The notes beneath the pieces were generated by a model that was not told where the DNA came from, made no database searches, and saw only the letters and a list, made by a program, of their open reading frames with translations. The position numbers and the translations under genes were made by a program. Shown in pieces: positions 16,646 to 25,280 of a stretch of DNA of 64,000 bases; position 1 is the first letter of the stretch; every line of letters begins with the position of its first letter. The stretch is from AG41 sp035943095 (GTDB lineage: Bacteria > Gemmatimonadota > Gemmatimonadetes > Gemmatimonadales > GWC2-71-9), in the NCBI GenBank assembly GCA_035943095.1, contig DASZCN010000011.1, positions 1 to 64,000 of the forward strand, written 5' to 3'.

Positions 16646-17937
16646 GCCTGGTACCAGGTCGTGGGCTCGAGAATTTCGCCGCGTAACAGGTCGTCCTGGG
16701 TCTCGCGCTGCCGCGCGATGTAGTAGCGGTTCCCCTCGACCAGGACTTCCGGGGGCCGCGGTCGCTGGTTGTAGGTCGAGCTCATCACGAAGCCATACGC
16801 GCCCGTGCCGAGTACTGCCAGATATTCACCGGGCTCGACCGTGGGAAGCTTACGATCGAGCGCCAGGAAGTCTCCCGACTCGCAGATCGGGCCCACGACG
16901 TTGACCAGCTCCTCCGGACGCGTCCCGCCACGGTCCTTGAGCGGGACGATCTCATGATGGGCATTGTAGTGGCTGGGCCGCACGAAGTCCGTCATGCCAG
17001 CGTCCACTACCACGAATTCCTTGCCGCCGGCGTGTTTGCGGTAGAGCACCTTGGTGACGAGGACGCCCGCGTTCGCGACGAGGTAGCGCCCTGGCTCGCA
17101 CACGAGCGCCAGTCCCGCCTGCGTGATGGGGGGTGCCACGGCGTCCGCAAACGCCTGCGGGCTCGGCGCCTTCTCGTTGTGATACTTGACGCCCAGTCCG
17201 CCCCCGACGTCGAGCGCCTCGACGGTCGTGATCCCCGAGGCGCGCAGGGCCGTCACCAGCTCCAAGAGCTTGATCGTGCCGCGGTGATACGGCTCCACGT
17301 CGGTGATCTGCGAGCCCAGGTGCATCGCGAGGCCGCGCAGCGTGAACAGGGGCTCCGCCGCCACGCGCTGGGCCACGCTCACGACTTCGTCGTACGGCAC
17401 ACCGAACTTCGCGGTCTTCTCACCGGTCTTGGTGTACGGGTGCGTCTCGGTCGCGACATCCGGGTTGACGCGAATGCCCACGCTGGCGCGCTTCTTCAAT
17501 CGGTGCGCGACGGCGATCACCGCGTCGAGCTCAGCCGGCGACTCGATGTTCAGGAATCCCACGCCGACCCGAATCGCCTCCTCGAGCTCGAGGGCGGTCT
17601 TACCGACGCCCGAGAAGACGATGGAAGCCGCGTCGAACCCCGCGGCCAGGGCCCGCCGCAGCTCGCCGACTGACACGATGTCCGCGCCGGCGCCCACGGC
17701 CTTGAGCACCCGGAGCACGCCGATGTTGCCGTTGGCCTTCACCGAGTAGCAGATCCGGTGAGCGACGCCCTTGAGAGCGTCGTGGAGGGCATGGTATTGC
17801 GCGCGGATCAGGTTGGCGCTGTAGACGTACGTCGGCGTACCCACCCGCTCCGCGATGGCTCGGAGCAGGGCGGGATCGAACGCGAGTACGCCCGCACCTG
17901 CATGGCTACGTTGTAGCTGCGGCTGGACTTCCGTCAC
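16642..17937 (-). CDS. lysA: Diaminopimelate decarboxylase
   Basis: A 431-residue PLP enzyme making L-lysine from meso-diaminopimelate. The PLP lysine lies in CYSVKANGN, then GADIVSVGELRRAL, the glycine-rich phosphate site LDVGGGLGVKYH, and the substrate cysteine in GPICESGDFLA. I choose the GTG at 17937: it is the only usual start in front of LAFDPALLRAIAERVGTPTY, with a GGGGGGAGAG stretch just before it. An open frame extends upstream to 18090 but runs antisense-free into the inserted glycosidase and encodes nothing family-like. Before that insertion lysA would have followed proS by about a dozen bases. Confidence 0.93.
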   Translation of the reverse strand: MTEVQPQLQRSHAGAGVLAFDPALLRAIAERVGTPTYVYSANLIRAQYHALHDALKGVAHRICYSVKANGNIGVLRVLKAVGAGADIVSVGELRRALAAGFDAASIVFSGVGKTALELEEAIRVGVGFLNIESPAELDAVIAVAHRLKKRASVGIRVNPDVATETHPYTKTGEKTAKFGVPYDEVVSVAQRVAAEPLFTLRGLAMHLGSQITDVEPYHRGTIKLLELVTALRASGITTVEALDVGGGLGVKYHNEKAPSPQAFADAVAPPITQAGLALVCEPGRYLVANAGVLVTKVLYRKHAGGKEFVVVDAGMTDFVRPSHYNAHHEIVPLKDRGGTRPEELVNVVGPICESGDFLALDRKLPTVEPGEYLAVLGTGAYGFVMSSTYNQRPRPPEVLVEGNRYYIARQRETQDDLLRGEILEPTTWYQA

Positions 17938-17951
17938 CTCTCCCCCCGCTG

Positions 17952-17960
17952 CGACTAGTA
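17952..17960. repeat. 9-bp direct repeat, distal copy at the glycosidase insertion
   Basis: CGACTAGTA occurs here and identically at 20331-20339. On the minus strand this copy supplies the final Tyr codon and TAG stop of the glycosidase. The two copies bracket exactly that one gene between proS and lysA. Confidence 0.7.
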
Positions 17961-20318
17961 TGTGGAAGTGATCAACACTCGGCTCTTCCTCCCATCCATA
18001 CGAATGCCGGAAGGCGAAGGATTGGTCGGTCTGCCGTTGAGAAAATACTTGGTGTTGGGCGAAGCTTTCTCTCTTAAAACGAAGTGCCACCCGGTCTCTT
18101 TGGCTGCAATATCGTAGATGACCCCTTTTCCCGTTCTGGTACGCGAAAAGGAAATAAGGTTGGTGCCGACCGGGAGGTCCTCGATCTTGATGTTCTCCCA
18201 GCCCGCAGGAAGGTGGGGCTCGAACACGATCGTCTTATTCACCGCGTCCGGTCGGACGCCGAAAACATGCTGGATCAATGGCAACACGATGCCGTAGCTG
18301 GTCCAAGCGATCGTGAAGCAACCATAGTCCGGCATCATTTCCGATATCGAGCCCGGCGATACGCGGTTGAAGGTTTGAACGATCCTGTCCACATACCACA
18401 TCGCTTCGTCGGTACGCCCATAATTGCCTTCGGCAACGGCTTGCACGCCGGTCGAGATCGTCATCATCGCCTGTCTTTCGACGGCGGAGAGATAGGGGCC
18501 GTATGCTCCGGTGTTCTCGCGCCGGATCTTGTCCAAAAGCCCGATCGCTCGCGCCCCCGGAGCGATGCCGGTTTCCATCGGCGTTGCGATAACCCAGTTC
18601 TTGTTGGTGATCCAGCCCCTGTCTCCCTCCGGCATCGCGGAGAATTCCGCCTTCAGCCGTTCGTAACGCGCAATCAAGTCTTTGTCTCTCTGGGTCATCT
18701 TGTCCGCCCCCTTGAGACCTATCTGCTTGATCGCCCCTTCGGCGGCGCTGACCGCCTGCGATCTGCTTCCGTAGAAATCCGCGTATGTACTGTCCTGTTC
18801 AATCCAGAATCGTTGATTAATCCTTTCTTTTAAGTCTGAAGCCAGTGTCCGGTATCGGTCTTTCGCACCCGTGTCGTTCAATACTTCGGCGATGCGCGCC
18901 GCAGCCTCCAGAGCCTGCTGCGTATAGGCCGCGACATCGATCAGCTCGGCGTTCAAACCATAAACTTCCATGATCCCGTAACCTTCGGGGAACAGGTCCT
19001 TGTTCTGGTCCATCTCGCCCAGGAGCCAATCGATACCCATCTTCATGGCGGGATACATCTCTCGCGCAAAATCCCGATCCCCCGTCCACTCGAATACCTT
19101 GCCGACCGTCAGGACGAACTGCGCGGTCTCCTGGGTATTCCCTGGATTCGTCACCGCTCCGTCGGTTGTTATCTCATGCACGATCCGGCCGTTCGCGTTC
19201 ACCTTGTTCGACTGGTTCCGTAGCAGCCGGAGCGTCTGCTTGGCCAGGTCGAAATCGCCGGTCGTCGTGAGCGCTTGCAGGGAGTACGTCTCGGTGCCGA
19301 ACCACCAGGGATATTCCATGAAGCCGCCGCTCTCACCGCGGCCGATTCCGGGAACGTCCCTGACCAGCCACTCCATGTTGATCCTGCTCCAGTTATAGAC
19401 TTCTTGCAGGTGCCGGTCCGGGATGCTTATGCGGGCCCGGTTGATGATCGAGCCATAGTGCGCCACCTTCTCCGCGAGGAGGGTGACATGGTGCTCCGCC
19501 AGATAGTCGTAGACCGCTACGGCGTCGCGCTGGCTGGTGGTCGAGCCTGCGACGACGAAGGTCAGGGTGGAGGTGGCATGGGCGCCGACTGTGACCGTGT
19601 GACTGGACGCGGCCGTGACGCGCTGCTCGATTGGCCGTGCATCGGTGGAAGACACCGCACCCCAGACGCAAAACCAAGGGTTATCGCTGTCTCTGGCGAT
19701 GAAGACACCCTTGTTGGGACGCCATTCGACGACATCTTGACCATCCCGGATGCCGAGACGATCGGCATACCAGCCGGGGCGCAGGTCCGTTTTGACGGAC
19801 CATTCCAAGCGCAACCGTCGCGCACGATCTGACGCGTTCGTGAAACGGTACTGGACGATCAGGCCCTGGTGGTGATCCGGACTGAACTGAAAGCGGTCGA
19901 TATCCATATCGTCCAGCACCCGGCCATACCTGAAGAGGTTGCCATACGGATAAGCCACCATCTCCGCGCTTTCTGAAAGCAGAATTTCCGTATTGGTAGC
20001 CACATCCACAATCCGCGCCTGGAACCCGTCGATGAGCTTGATCGGCGGCAGCCACAACCCACCCATTTCACCCGGTAGGTGCTGACCCATGTCAGGGAAA
20101 TTTCCATCCTGCGTGCCGATCAGGTATGTCCGGTCACCTGCGGTCACATAGGGTTGCTGCTTGTTTCGCCCCTGATTGCTGATGCCGGCGAGGATGGGCG
20201 CCGCATAGTCGCTCATGGTCGGCGCCAAAGGAACCGACGCACCCGGCGAGCGTTGCGCAGCGCCGGGCTCGACTGTGAGGGCGGCCATGAGAACAAGCGT
20301 CACAAGTGTGGCAAGCAC
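17955..20318 (-). CDS. Exported (alpha/alpha)6-barrel glycosidase, probably horizontally acquired
   Basis: A 787-residue protein from a GTG at 20318 with GAGG about 8 bases upstream. A signal peptide (LATLVTLVLMAALTVEPGAAQ) is followed by an N-terminal beta-sandwich (about 60-260) and a six-hairpin barrel (about 300-690) with WSRINMEWLVRDVPGIGRGE, GGFMEYPWWFGTETYSLQAL and MMPDYGCFTIAWTSYGIVLP; a C-terminal beta domain follows. This is the layout of glycogen-debranching, GH63 and GH78-like enzymes; the substrate is not readable. GC content is about 54% in two 60-base stretches I counted, against about 65% or more nearby. It splits proS from lysA and is bracketed by a 9-bp direct repeat. Confidence 0.8.
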   Translation of the reverse strand: MLATLVTLVLMAALTVEPGAAQRSPGASVPLAPTMSDYAAPILAGISNQGRNKQQPYVTAGDRTYLIGTQDGNFPDMGQHLPGEMGGLWLPPIKLIDGFQARIVDVATNTEILLSESAEMVAYPYGNLFRYGRVLDDMDIDRFQFSPDHHQGLIVQYRFTNASDRARRLRLEWSVKTDLRPGWYADRLGIRDGQDVVEWRPNKGVFIARDSDNPWFCVWGAVSSTDARPIEQRVTAASSHTVTVGAHATSTLTFVVAGSTTSQRDAVAVYDYLAEHHVTLLAEKVAHYGSIINRARISIPDRHLQEVYNWSRINMEWLVRDVPGIGRGESGGFMEYPWWFGTETYSLQALTTTGDFDLAKQTLRLLRNQSNKVNANGRIVHEITTDGAVTNPGNTQETAQFVLTVGKVFEWTGDRDFAREMYPAMKMGIDWLLGEMDQNKDLFPEGYGIMEVYGLNAELIDVAAYTQQALEAAARIAEVLNDTGAKDRYRTLASDLKERINQRFWIEQDSTYADFYGSRSQAVSAAEGAIKQIGLKGADKMTQRDKDLIARYERLKAEFSAMPEGDRGWITNKNWVIATPMETGIAPGARAIGLLDKIRRENTGAYGPYLSAVERQAMMTISTGVQAVAEGNYGRTDEAMWYVDRIVQTFNRVSPGSISEMMPDYGCFTIAWTSYGIVLPLIQHVFGVRPDAVNKTIVFEPHLPAGWENIKIEDLPVGTNLISFSRTRTGKGVIYDIAAKETGWHFVLREKASPNTKYFLNGRPTNPSPSGIRMDGRKSRVLITSTY

Positions 20319-20330
20319 TGGTGTTTTCCT

Positions 20331-20339
20331 CGACTAGTA
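20331..20339. repeat. 9-bp direct repeat, proximal copy at the glycosidase insertion
   Basis: CGACTAGTA, identical to 17952-17960. On the minus strand this copy supplies the last Tyr codon and TAG stop of proS, so both proS and the inserted gene end in the same Tyr-stop sequence. Confidence 0.7.
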
Positions 20340-21827
20340 CGCCTGTGCCCACACTGCTTCCGCGATGCTCGGCTTGCCGCACCACATGCACGTCCGGGGC
20401 GGCTCCGGTGAGCGGAACTCCGGATCGGGGAGCACGCGCACGGTTGCCGCCGTTTCCTGCTTGATCTCCGCCTCGCACACGGCGGAGCCGCAGAAGCCGC
20501 CGTACGCGAAGCCGCCCCCCGCCTTCATGAATTCGATGAACTGCGCTCTGGTGGCGCCGCGGATCGAATGCGCCTCGCGCCGCTCTTTCGCCGCTTTGAA
20601 TAGCGCGGTTTGAATCTCCTCGAGCGCCGTGCTGACGGCGCCGGCGATGCCCTCGAGCTTCGCCGGGACCTTCCCGCCGGTGCGCCGGGCGGTCATGACC
20701 TGGCCGGCGGCGATGTCGCGCGGTCCGATCTCCAGTCGCAATGGCACGCCCTTGGCTTCCCATTCGAAATACTTGGCCCCGGGCTTCAAGTTCTCGCGGA
20801 GGTCGAGCTCGACCCGAACGTCCGCCTTCACCAGCTCGGCCTTTACCTGACCCCCGACAGCTGACACCTGAGACCTTTCTTCATCCGATTTCCAGATCGG
20901 CACGATGACCACCTGCACCGGCGCCAGCTTGGGTGGGGCCACGAGGCCGTTGTCGTCCGAATGCGTCATGACCAGACCGCCGATCATGCGCGTGGTCACA
21001 CCCCACGACGTGTTCCAGACGTAGTCGAGGCCCCCGGCTGCCGTCTGGTATTGCACGTTGAACGCGCGCGCGAAGTTTTGCCCCAGGTTGTGGGACGTGC
21101 CCGCCTGCAATGCCTTGTTGTCCTGCATCAACGCTTCGAGCGCATAGGTCCGAAGCGCCCCGGCGAACTTTTCACTGTCCGTTTTTCGGCCCGTAATCAC
21201 CGGCATCGCCATCCAGTCTTCCTGGAACTTGCGATACACGTCGAGCATCTGACGTGCCTCCGCCTCCGCCTCGGCCTCCGTCGCGTGCGCGGTGTGCCCC
21301 TCCTGCCACAGAAATTCCGTGGTGCGCAGGAACAGCCGCGTACGGAGCTCCCATCGCACGATATTGCACCACTGGTTCATGAGCAGCGGCAGGTCCCGGT
21401 AGCTCTGGATCCATTTCGCGAACATGGCGTAGATGATCGTTTCCGACGTCGGCCGGATCACGAGCGGCTCCTCGAGGGCCGACTCCGGGTCCACCATGAC
21501 CGCCTGCGCGCCACTCTTGCCGGTCGCTTTGAGCCGGGTGTGGGTCACGAGCGCCACTTCTTTCGCGAACCCTTCCACGTGCTCCGCTTCCTTCGCGAGG
21601 AAGCTCATCGGGATGAACAGGGGGAAATAGGCGTTCTGGTGCCCCGTCGCCCGGAACATGTCGTCCAGGGCCCGCTGCATCAGCTCCCAGATCCGATAGC
21701 CGTGCGGCCGAATCACCATGCAGCCGCGCACCGGAGAGTAGTCCGCGAGCTCGGCGTGCATGATGACGTCGTTGTACCACTCGCTGTAATCCTTGGCTCG
21801 TGGCGTGATTTTCTGGGCTTGGGCCAT
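20334..21827 (-). CDS. proS: Prolyl-tRNA synthetase, archaeal/eukaryotic type
   Basis: A 497-residue class II synthetase charging tRNA-Pro. It is the short type without the bacterial editing insertion: N-terminal KDYSEWYNDVIMHAELADYS, motif 2 region WCNIVRWELRTRLFLRTTEF, EGHTAHATEAEAEAEA, and motif 3 near GGLVMTHSDDNGLVAPPKLA, followed by the anticodon-binding domain and a C-terminal zinc-like tail with FCGSAVCE and CMWCGKPS. Its ATG overlaps the hisS stop (TAATG). A 28-base period-7 repeat is embedded in frame at the start of the anticodon-binding domain (coding RSQVSAVGGQ). Confidence 0.96.
   Translation of the reverse strand: MAQAQKITPRAKDYSEWYNDVIMHAELADYSPVRGCMVIRPHGYRIWELMQRALDDMFRATGHQNAYFPLFIPMSFLAKEAEHVEGFAKEVALVTHTRLKATGKSGAQAVMVDPESALEEPLVIRPTSETIIYAMFAKWIQSYRDLPLLMNQWCNIVRWELRTRLFLRTTEFLWQEGHTAHATEAEAEAEARQMLDVYRKFQEDWMAMPVITGRKTDSEKFAGALRTYALEALMQDNKALQAGTSHNLGQNFARAFNVQYQTAAGGLDYVWNTSWGVTTRMIGGLVMTHSDDNGLVAPPKLAPVQVVIVPIWKSDEERSQVSAVGGQVKAELVKADVRVELDLRENLKPGAKYFEWEAKGVPLRLEIGPRDIAAGQVMTARRTGGKVPAKLEGIAGAVSTALEEIQTALFKAAKERREAHSIRGATRAQFIEFMKAGGGFAYGGFCGSAVCEAEIKQETAATVRVLPDPEFRSPEPPRTCMWCGKPSIAEAVWAQAY
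20847..20874. repeat. Four period-7 units inside proS
   Basis: On the minus strand the units are GTCTCAG, GTGTCAG, CTGTCGG and GGGTCAG. The heptamer is the same family as the intergenic TTGTCAG repeats at 48781 and 54232. The reading frame is kept. Confidence 0.7.
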
Positions 21828-23110
21828 TATTTGAGCACGCCCTTGCGCACTTTCGCGAGCGGCACCTTGCGCTGTCTTCCGGTCGTCAAGTCTCGAACCA
21901 CCGCCACTTTCGCCTTTCGCTCGTCGGGGCCTACGATCACCGCCCGCGCCGCTCCGTGGGCGGCCGCGAGCTCCAGCTGCTTCCGGATCGGGGCGTGCCG
22001 GAGCGCGTACTCCACCGCGACGCCCCGATCACGCAGCTCGTGCGCGAGCTTGAGCACGAACTCGACGTCCTCGCCGCTCACCGCTATCAAAAAGGCGTCG
22101 AGTTGACTCGGCGCCTCGGTGGCCTTGCCCGTTTCCTTCAGTAGTTCGCCGAGGACGACGTCTCCCATGCCGAAGCCGACACACGGTAAATCTATCCCCG
22201 CGATCTCCTTGATGAGGTTGTCGTAGCGGCCGCCGCCGCAGATTGCCCGGAGCGACTGCTTCGCGTCGAACAGCTCGAACACGATGCCCGTGTAATAGGC
22301 CAGCCCTCTTACGATCCGTAGATCGATATCGACGAATTCCTCGAGCCCCATGCCCTCCAAACGACGCACGGACTCCATCAGGGGCTCCGCGCTGGGCGAG
22401 CTCCGGAGTCGCGCCTCGGGGCGGCCTTCGGAATCGCCCAGCGCGTGCAGGAATGCATGGACGCCATCCCGTTGTTGGAGCGACGCGGGTAGCACGCCGG
22501 CCAACTGACGCTCGGTCGCGGCCGGGTCGCGCTCCCACTTGTCCAGGGCGGCAAGAACGGCTGGGATCTGATCCTCGTGAACGCTGTATCGCTGCGCCAG
22601 CTCCGCGGTGAGAATCCGCCGGTCCGACACCCGAAGGCGCACGTCTTTCGGACCCAGGCCAAAGGCACGAGCGATGTCGATCACCGCCGCCATGATTTCG
22701 GCATCGGCCGCCGGGCCCGCCTCGCCGATGATGTCCATGTTGAGCTGAAAATGCTCCCGGAGCCGCCCCCGCTGCTGTCGCTCGTATCGGAAGAGCTGGG
22801 GGATCGAGAACCAGCGGATCGGCTTTTTGAGAGCCTGCGCCCGCGCACCCACCATGCGGGCCAGGCTGGGCGTCATCTCCGGGCGCAGTGCGACGCGGCG
22901 ATCGCCCTTGTCGGCGAATTCGTACAGCTGGCCGGCGATTTCCTCCCCGCTCTTGGCCGTGTACAGCTCTAGGGGCTCGAGCGGTGGGCCGTCGTATTCC
23001 TGGAACCCATAGCGCCGGGCGACGTCACGCCACACGGTGAAGATCGAGGTGCGGAGAGCCAGTTCTTCGGGGTAGAAATCGCGAAATCCAGGTAAGGCCT
23101 GTCCTTGCAT
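21827..23110 (-). CDS. hisS: Histidyl-tRNA synthetase
   Basis: A 427-residue class II enzyme charging tRNA-His. Motif 1 region begins LPGFRDFYPEELALR, motif 2 contains IRWFSIPQLFRYERQQRGR with REHFQLNMDIIGE, the histidine-specific loops read RGLAYYTGIVFE and CGGGRYDNLI, and the anticodon domain ends with VRDLTTGRQRKVPL. Length and order are normal. It lies 9 bases after folC and overlaps proS by one base. Confidence 0.96.
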   Translation of the reverse strand: MQGQALPGFRDFYPEELALRTSIFTVWRDVARRYGFQEYDGPPLEPLELYTAKSGEEIAGQLYEFADKGDRRVALRPEMTPSLARMVGARAQALKKPIRWFSIPQLFRYERQQRGRLREHFQLNMDIIGEAGPAADAEIMAAVIDIARAFGLGPKDVRLRVSDRRILTAELAQRYSVHEDQIPAVLAALDKWERDPAATERQLAGVLPASLQQRDGVHAFLHALGDSEGRPEARLRSSPSAEPLMESVRRLEGMGLEEFVDIDLRIVRGLAYYTGIVFELFDAKQSLRAICGGGRYDNLIKEIAGIDLPCVGFGMGDVVLGELLKETGKATEAPSQLDAFLIAVSGEDVEFVLKLAHELRDRGVAVEYALRHAPIRKQLELAAAHGAARAVIVGPDERKAKVAVVRDLTTGRQRKVPLAKVRKGVLK

Positions 23111-23119
23111 CGCGACAAA

Positions 23120-24346
23120 TTAGCCGACCGGCGCGAACCCCGGCAAGCGGGCCAACGCGTCGCCCACGGTGTGAAACGAGCCCGTCACAATCCTCGTCGC
23201 GGCCTGGACCTGTACCCGCTCCAGCGCGCGCCCAAAATCGGGCTCGAATTCATGGATCACCGCCAGGCGCTCGAGCTCCCGCTCGAGGCGACCCAGGTTC
23301 CAACGCCGGCGCTCGGGCGCCGTGTCGGGCATCGTGAAGACGAACCCGTCGACGGCGGGCGCCAGGCTCTCGATCATTCCGAGGTAATCCTTGTCGCCCA
23401 GCACCCCGACGAGCGCCCGGCGCGGGTGCGGCGGGTCACACTCGCGGATCGTGTCGGCGAGGACCCGCGCGCCATCGGGGTTGTGCGCAACGTCGAAGAT
23501 CCACGGTCCGCGGACGTCGAAGCGCCCCGCCACGTAGGCGCGCGCGAAGCTCGGCGGCCACGCATCGCCCACCGGTCCGAGGGGCGCCGGGAGCGCGTTC
23601 AGCGCCGCGAGGGCGACCCAGGCATTCGCGTGTTGGTGACGGCCTTTGAGTCCGAGCGGGCCGGTGGGCGGGCGCGCGCCGTCCACGAGGATCACGGGCT
23701 GCGCGCCCCGCCGCGCGGCTTCCGCCGCGAGTACCTCGCGCACCGCCGGGTCACGCTCGCCCGTGACGAAGGGAACGCCGCGCTTCGCCACACCTGCCTT
23801 TTCGCGCGCGATGGACGTGAGCTCCGTTCCCAGGTAGTCCGTATGCTCGCGGGCGATCTTCGTGACGGCCGAGACGAGCGGCGTGATCACGTTGGTCGCA
23901 TCCAGTCGCCCGCCCAGGCCCACTTCGATCACGCCCACGTCCGCGCCGCGGGCGGCGAGATCGGCGAACGCGATAGCGGTCGTCGCCTCGAAGAAGCTCG
24001 CGTCCAGGCGCTCGATGTGAGGCTGGAGAAACGTGGTCCATTCGGCGAACGCGTCCTCACCGATCGGCACACCGTCCACGACCATTCGCTCCCGTACGGA
24101 AACCAGGTGCGGCGAGGTGTACGCGCCCACTCGCAGCCCGCGCGCCACGAGCTCGGCAGCGATGAAGGCGCAGGTCGAGCCCTTGCCGTTCGTGCCCGCC
24201 ACGTGGATGGATGGGAACTGGCGCTCCGGATGACCGAGCGTGTCCAACAGGCCCTCGGTCGGCCCGAGGCTCCACTTGATCCGGCTGCCTTGTCGTGCGA
24301 AGAGAAAGCGGCAGGCGTCCTCGAAGGACAGCCCGGTCCGGATCAG
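23120..24346 (-). CDS. folC: Folylpolyglutamate / dihydrofolate synthase
   Basis: An ATP-dependent Mur-ligase-fold enzyme adding glutamate to folates. The P-loop is SIHVAGTNGKGSTCAF; then VSVRERMVVDG, GVIEVGLGGRLDATN, an ITKIAREHTDYLG-like segment, GLKGRHQHANAWVAL and IFDVAHNPDGARVLAD. The family N-terminus (LSFEDACRFLFARQGSRIKW) is present in frame upstream of the first usual start (TTG, 24247). No ATG, GTG or TTG precedes it, so I place the start at CTG 24346, which overlaps the accD TGA as CTGA. That gives 408 residues, normal for FolC. Confidence 0.88.
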   Translation of the reverse strand: MIRTGLSFEDACRFLFARQGSRIKWSLGPTEGLLDTLGHPERQFPSIHVAGTNGKGSTCAFIAAELVARGLRVGAYTSPHLVSVRERMVVDGVPIGEDAFAEWTTFLQPHIERLDASFFEATTAIAFADLAARGADVGVIEVGLGGRLDATNVITPLVSAVTKIAREHTDYLGTELTSIAREKAGVAKRGVPFVTGERDPAVREVLAAEAARRGAQPVILVDGARPPTGPLGLKGRHQHANAWVALAALNALPAPLGPVGDAWPPSFARAYVAGRFDVRGPWIFDVAHNPDGARVLADTIRECDPPHPRRALVGVLGDKDYLGMIESLAPAVDGFVFTMPDTAPERRRWNLGRLERELERLAVIHEFEPDFGRALERVQVQAATRIVTGSFHTVGDALARLPGFAPVG

Positions 24347-25200
24347 TCGGCGGCCTCGGCCGGTTGTCTCCCGGCCATGTGACGCAGCAGTCGCGCCGTG
24401 GTATCGCGTAGCTCGCTCCGCGGCACGACCGCGTCGATCATGCCGTGCTCGAGCAGAAATTCGGCGGTCTGGAACCCTTCCGGCAGGTCCTGCCCGATCG
24501 TCTGCTTGATCACCCGCGGGCCGGCAAAACCGACCACCGCCCCCGGCTCTACGAGAATCACGTCCCCCTGCATCGCGTAGGACGCAGACACGCCGCCCGT
24601 GGTGGGGTTCGTAAGGATCGAGATGAAGGGCACGCGCGCCGCCCGCAGCCGCGCGATCTCGACCGATGTCTTGGCCATCTGCATCAGCGACAGGACACCC
24701 TCCTGCATACGCGCGCCTCCGGACGCCGAGACGATCGCCAGGGGAACGCGCCGCTCGACGGAGCGCCGTGTGAGGCGAGCGATCTTCTCGCCCACCACCG
24801 ACCCCATCGAGCCACCCATGAAGTTGAAGTCCATCACGGCGAGGTCGAGCGGCATCCCGTCCAGGCGCCCATAGCCGGTCCGGACCGCTTCGAGCGGGCC
24901 TGCCTTTCCGATCGCGAGCTCGAGACGCTGTTTGTAGCTCTCGAAGGCGAGCGGATCGGTGGAGCGCAGCTTGCTGTCCAGCTCGTGCCAGGAGCCCTCA
25001 TCCACCAGCAAGTCGACGTATTCCTGGGCCGAAATGCGTCGGTGGTGCCCGCAGTTGGGGCAGACATTGAACGCGCGGACGAACCGGTCCTTGATATCGA
25101 TGTGGCCGCACTCGTTGCATTTTTCCCAGGCATCGGCTGGAATCTCCAGCTTCACCCGTTCGGACGTGCGCGGCTTTCGCTCTTTTTTGAACCAGGCCAT
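24343..25200 (-). CDS. accD: Acetyl-CoA carboxylase carboxyltransferase beta subunit
   Basis: A 285-residue AccD that, with AccA, transfers CO2 from carboxybiotin to acetyl-CoA for fatty-acid synthesis. The N-terminal zinc ribbon has Cys28, Cys31, Cys47 and Cys50 (CNECG and CPNCG). The crotonase-fold domain shows FMGGSMGSVVGEKIARL, VSASGGARMQEGVLSLMQMA, ILTNPTTGGVSASYAMQGD and GFAGPRVIKQTIGQDLPEGF. Start MAWFKK is chosen as typical for the family; an ATG 9 bases earlier is possible. No clear ribosome-binding site. AccA is not in the window; a separate propionyl-type carboxylase lies at 51-57 kb. Confidence 0.95.
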   Translation of the reverse strand: MAWFKKERKPRTSERVKLEIPADAWEKCNECGHIDIKDRFVRAFNVCPNCGHHRRISAQEYVDLLVDEGSWHELDSKLRSTDPLAFESYKQRLELAIGKAGPLEAVRTGYGRLDGMPLDLAVMDFNFMGGSMGSVVGEKIARLTRRSVERRVPLAIVSASGGARMQEGVLSLMQMAKTSVEIARLRAARVPFISILTNPTTGGVSASYAMQGDVILVEPGAVVGFAGPRVIKQTIGQDLPEGFQTAEFLLEHGMIDAVVPRSELRDTTARLLRHMAGRQPAEAAD

Positions 25201-25280
25201 TCGCGCCATAGGGGGGACTTGAAGGCGACAATCTGTGAGGGGCCTTTCTCCAGCGCCAGCCCCAATGGCGTAACTCATTG

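Noticed and set aside
15065..20336. ACTAGT hexamer at three gene ends (guaA, glycosidase, proS)
   Set aside because: Only the two copies around the glycosidase extend to 9 matching bases; the guaA copy shares six and is probably chance.
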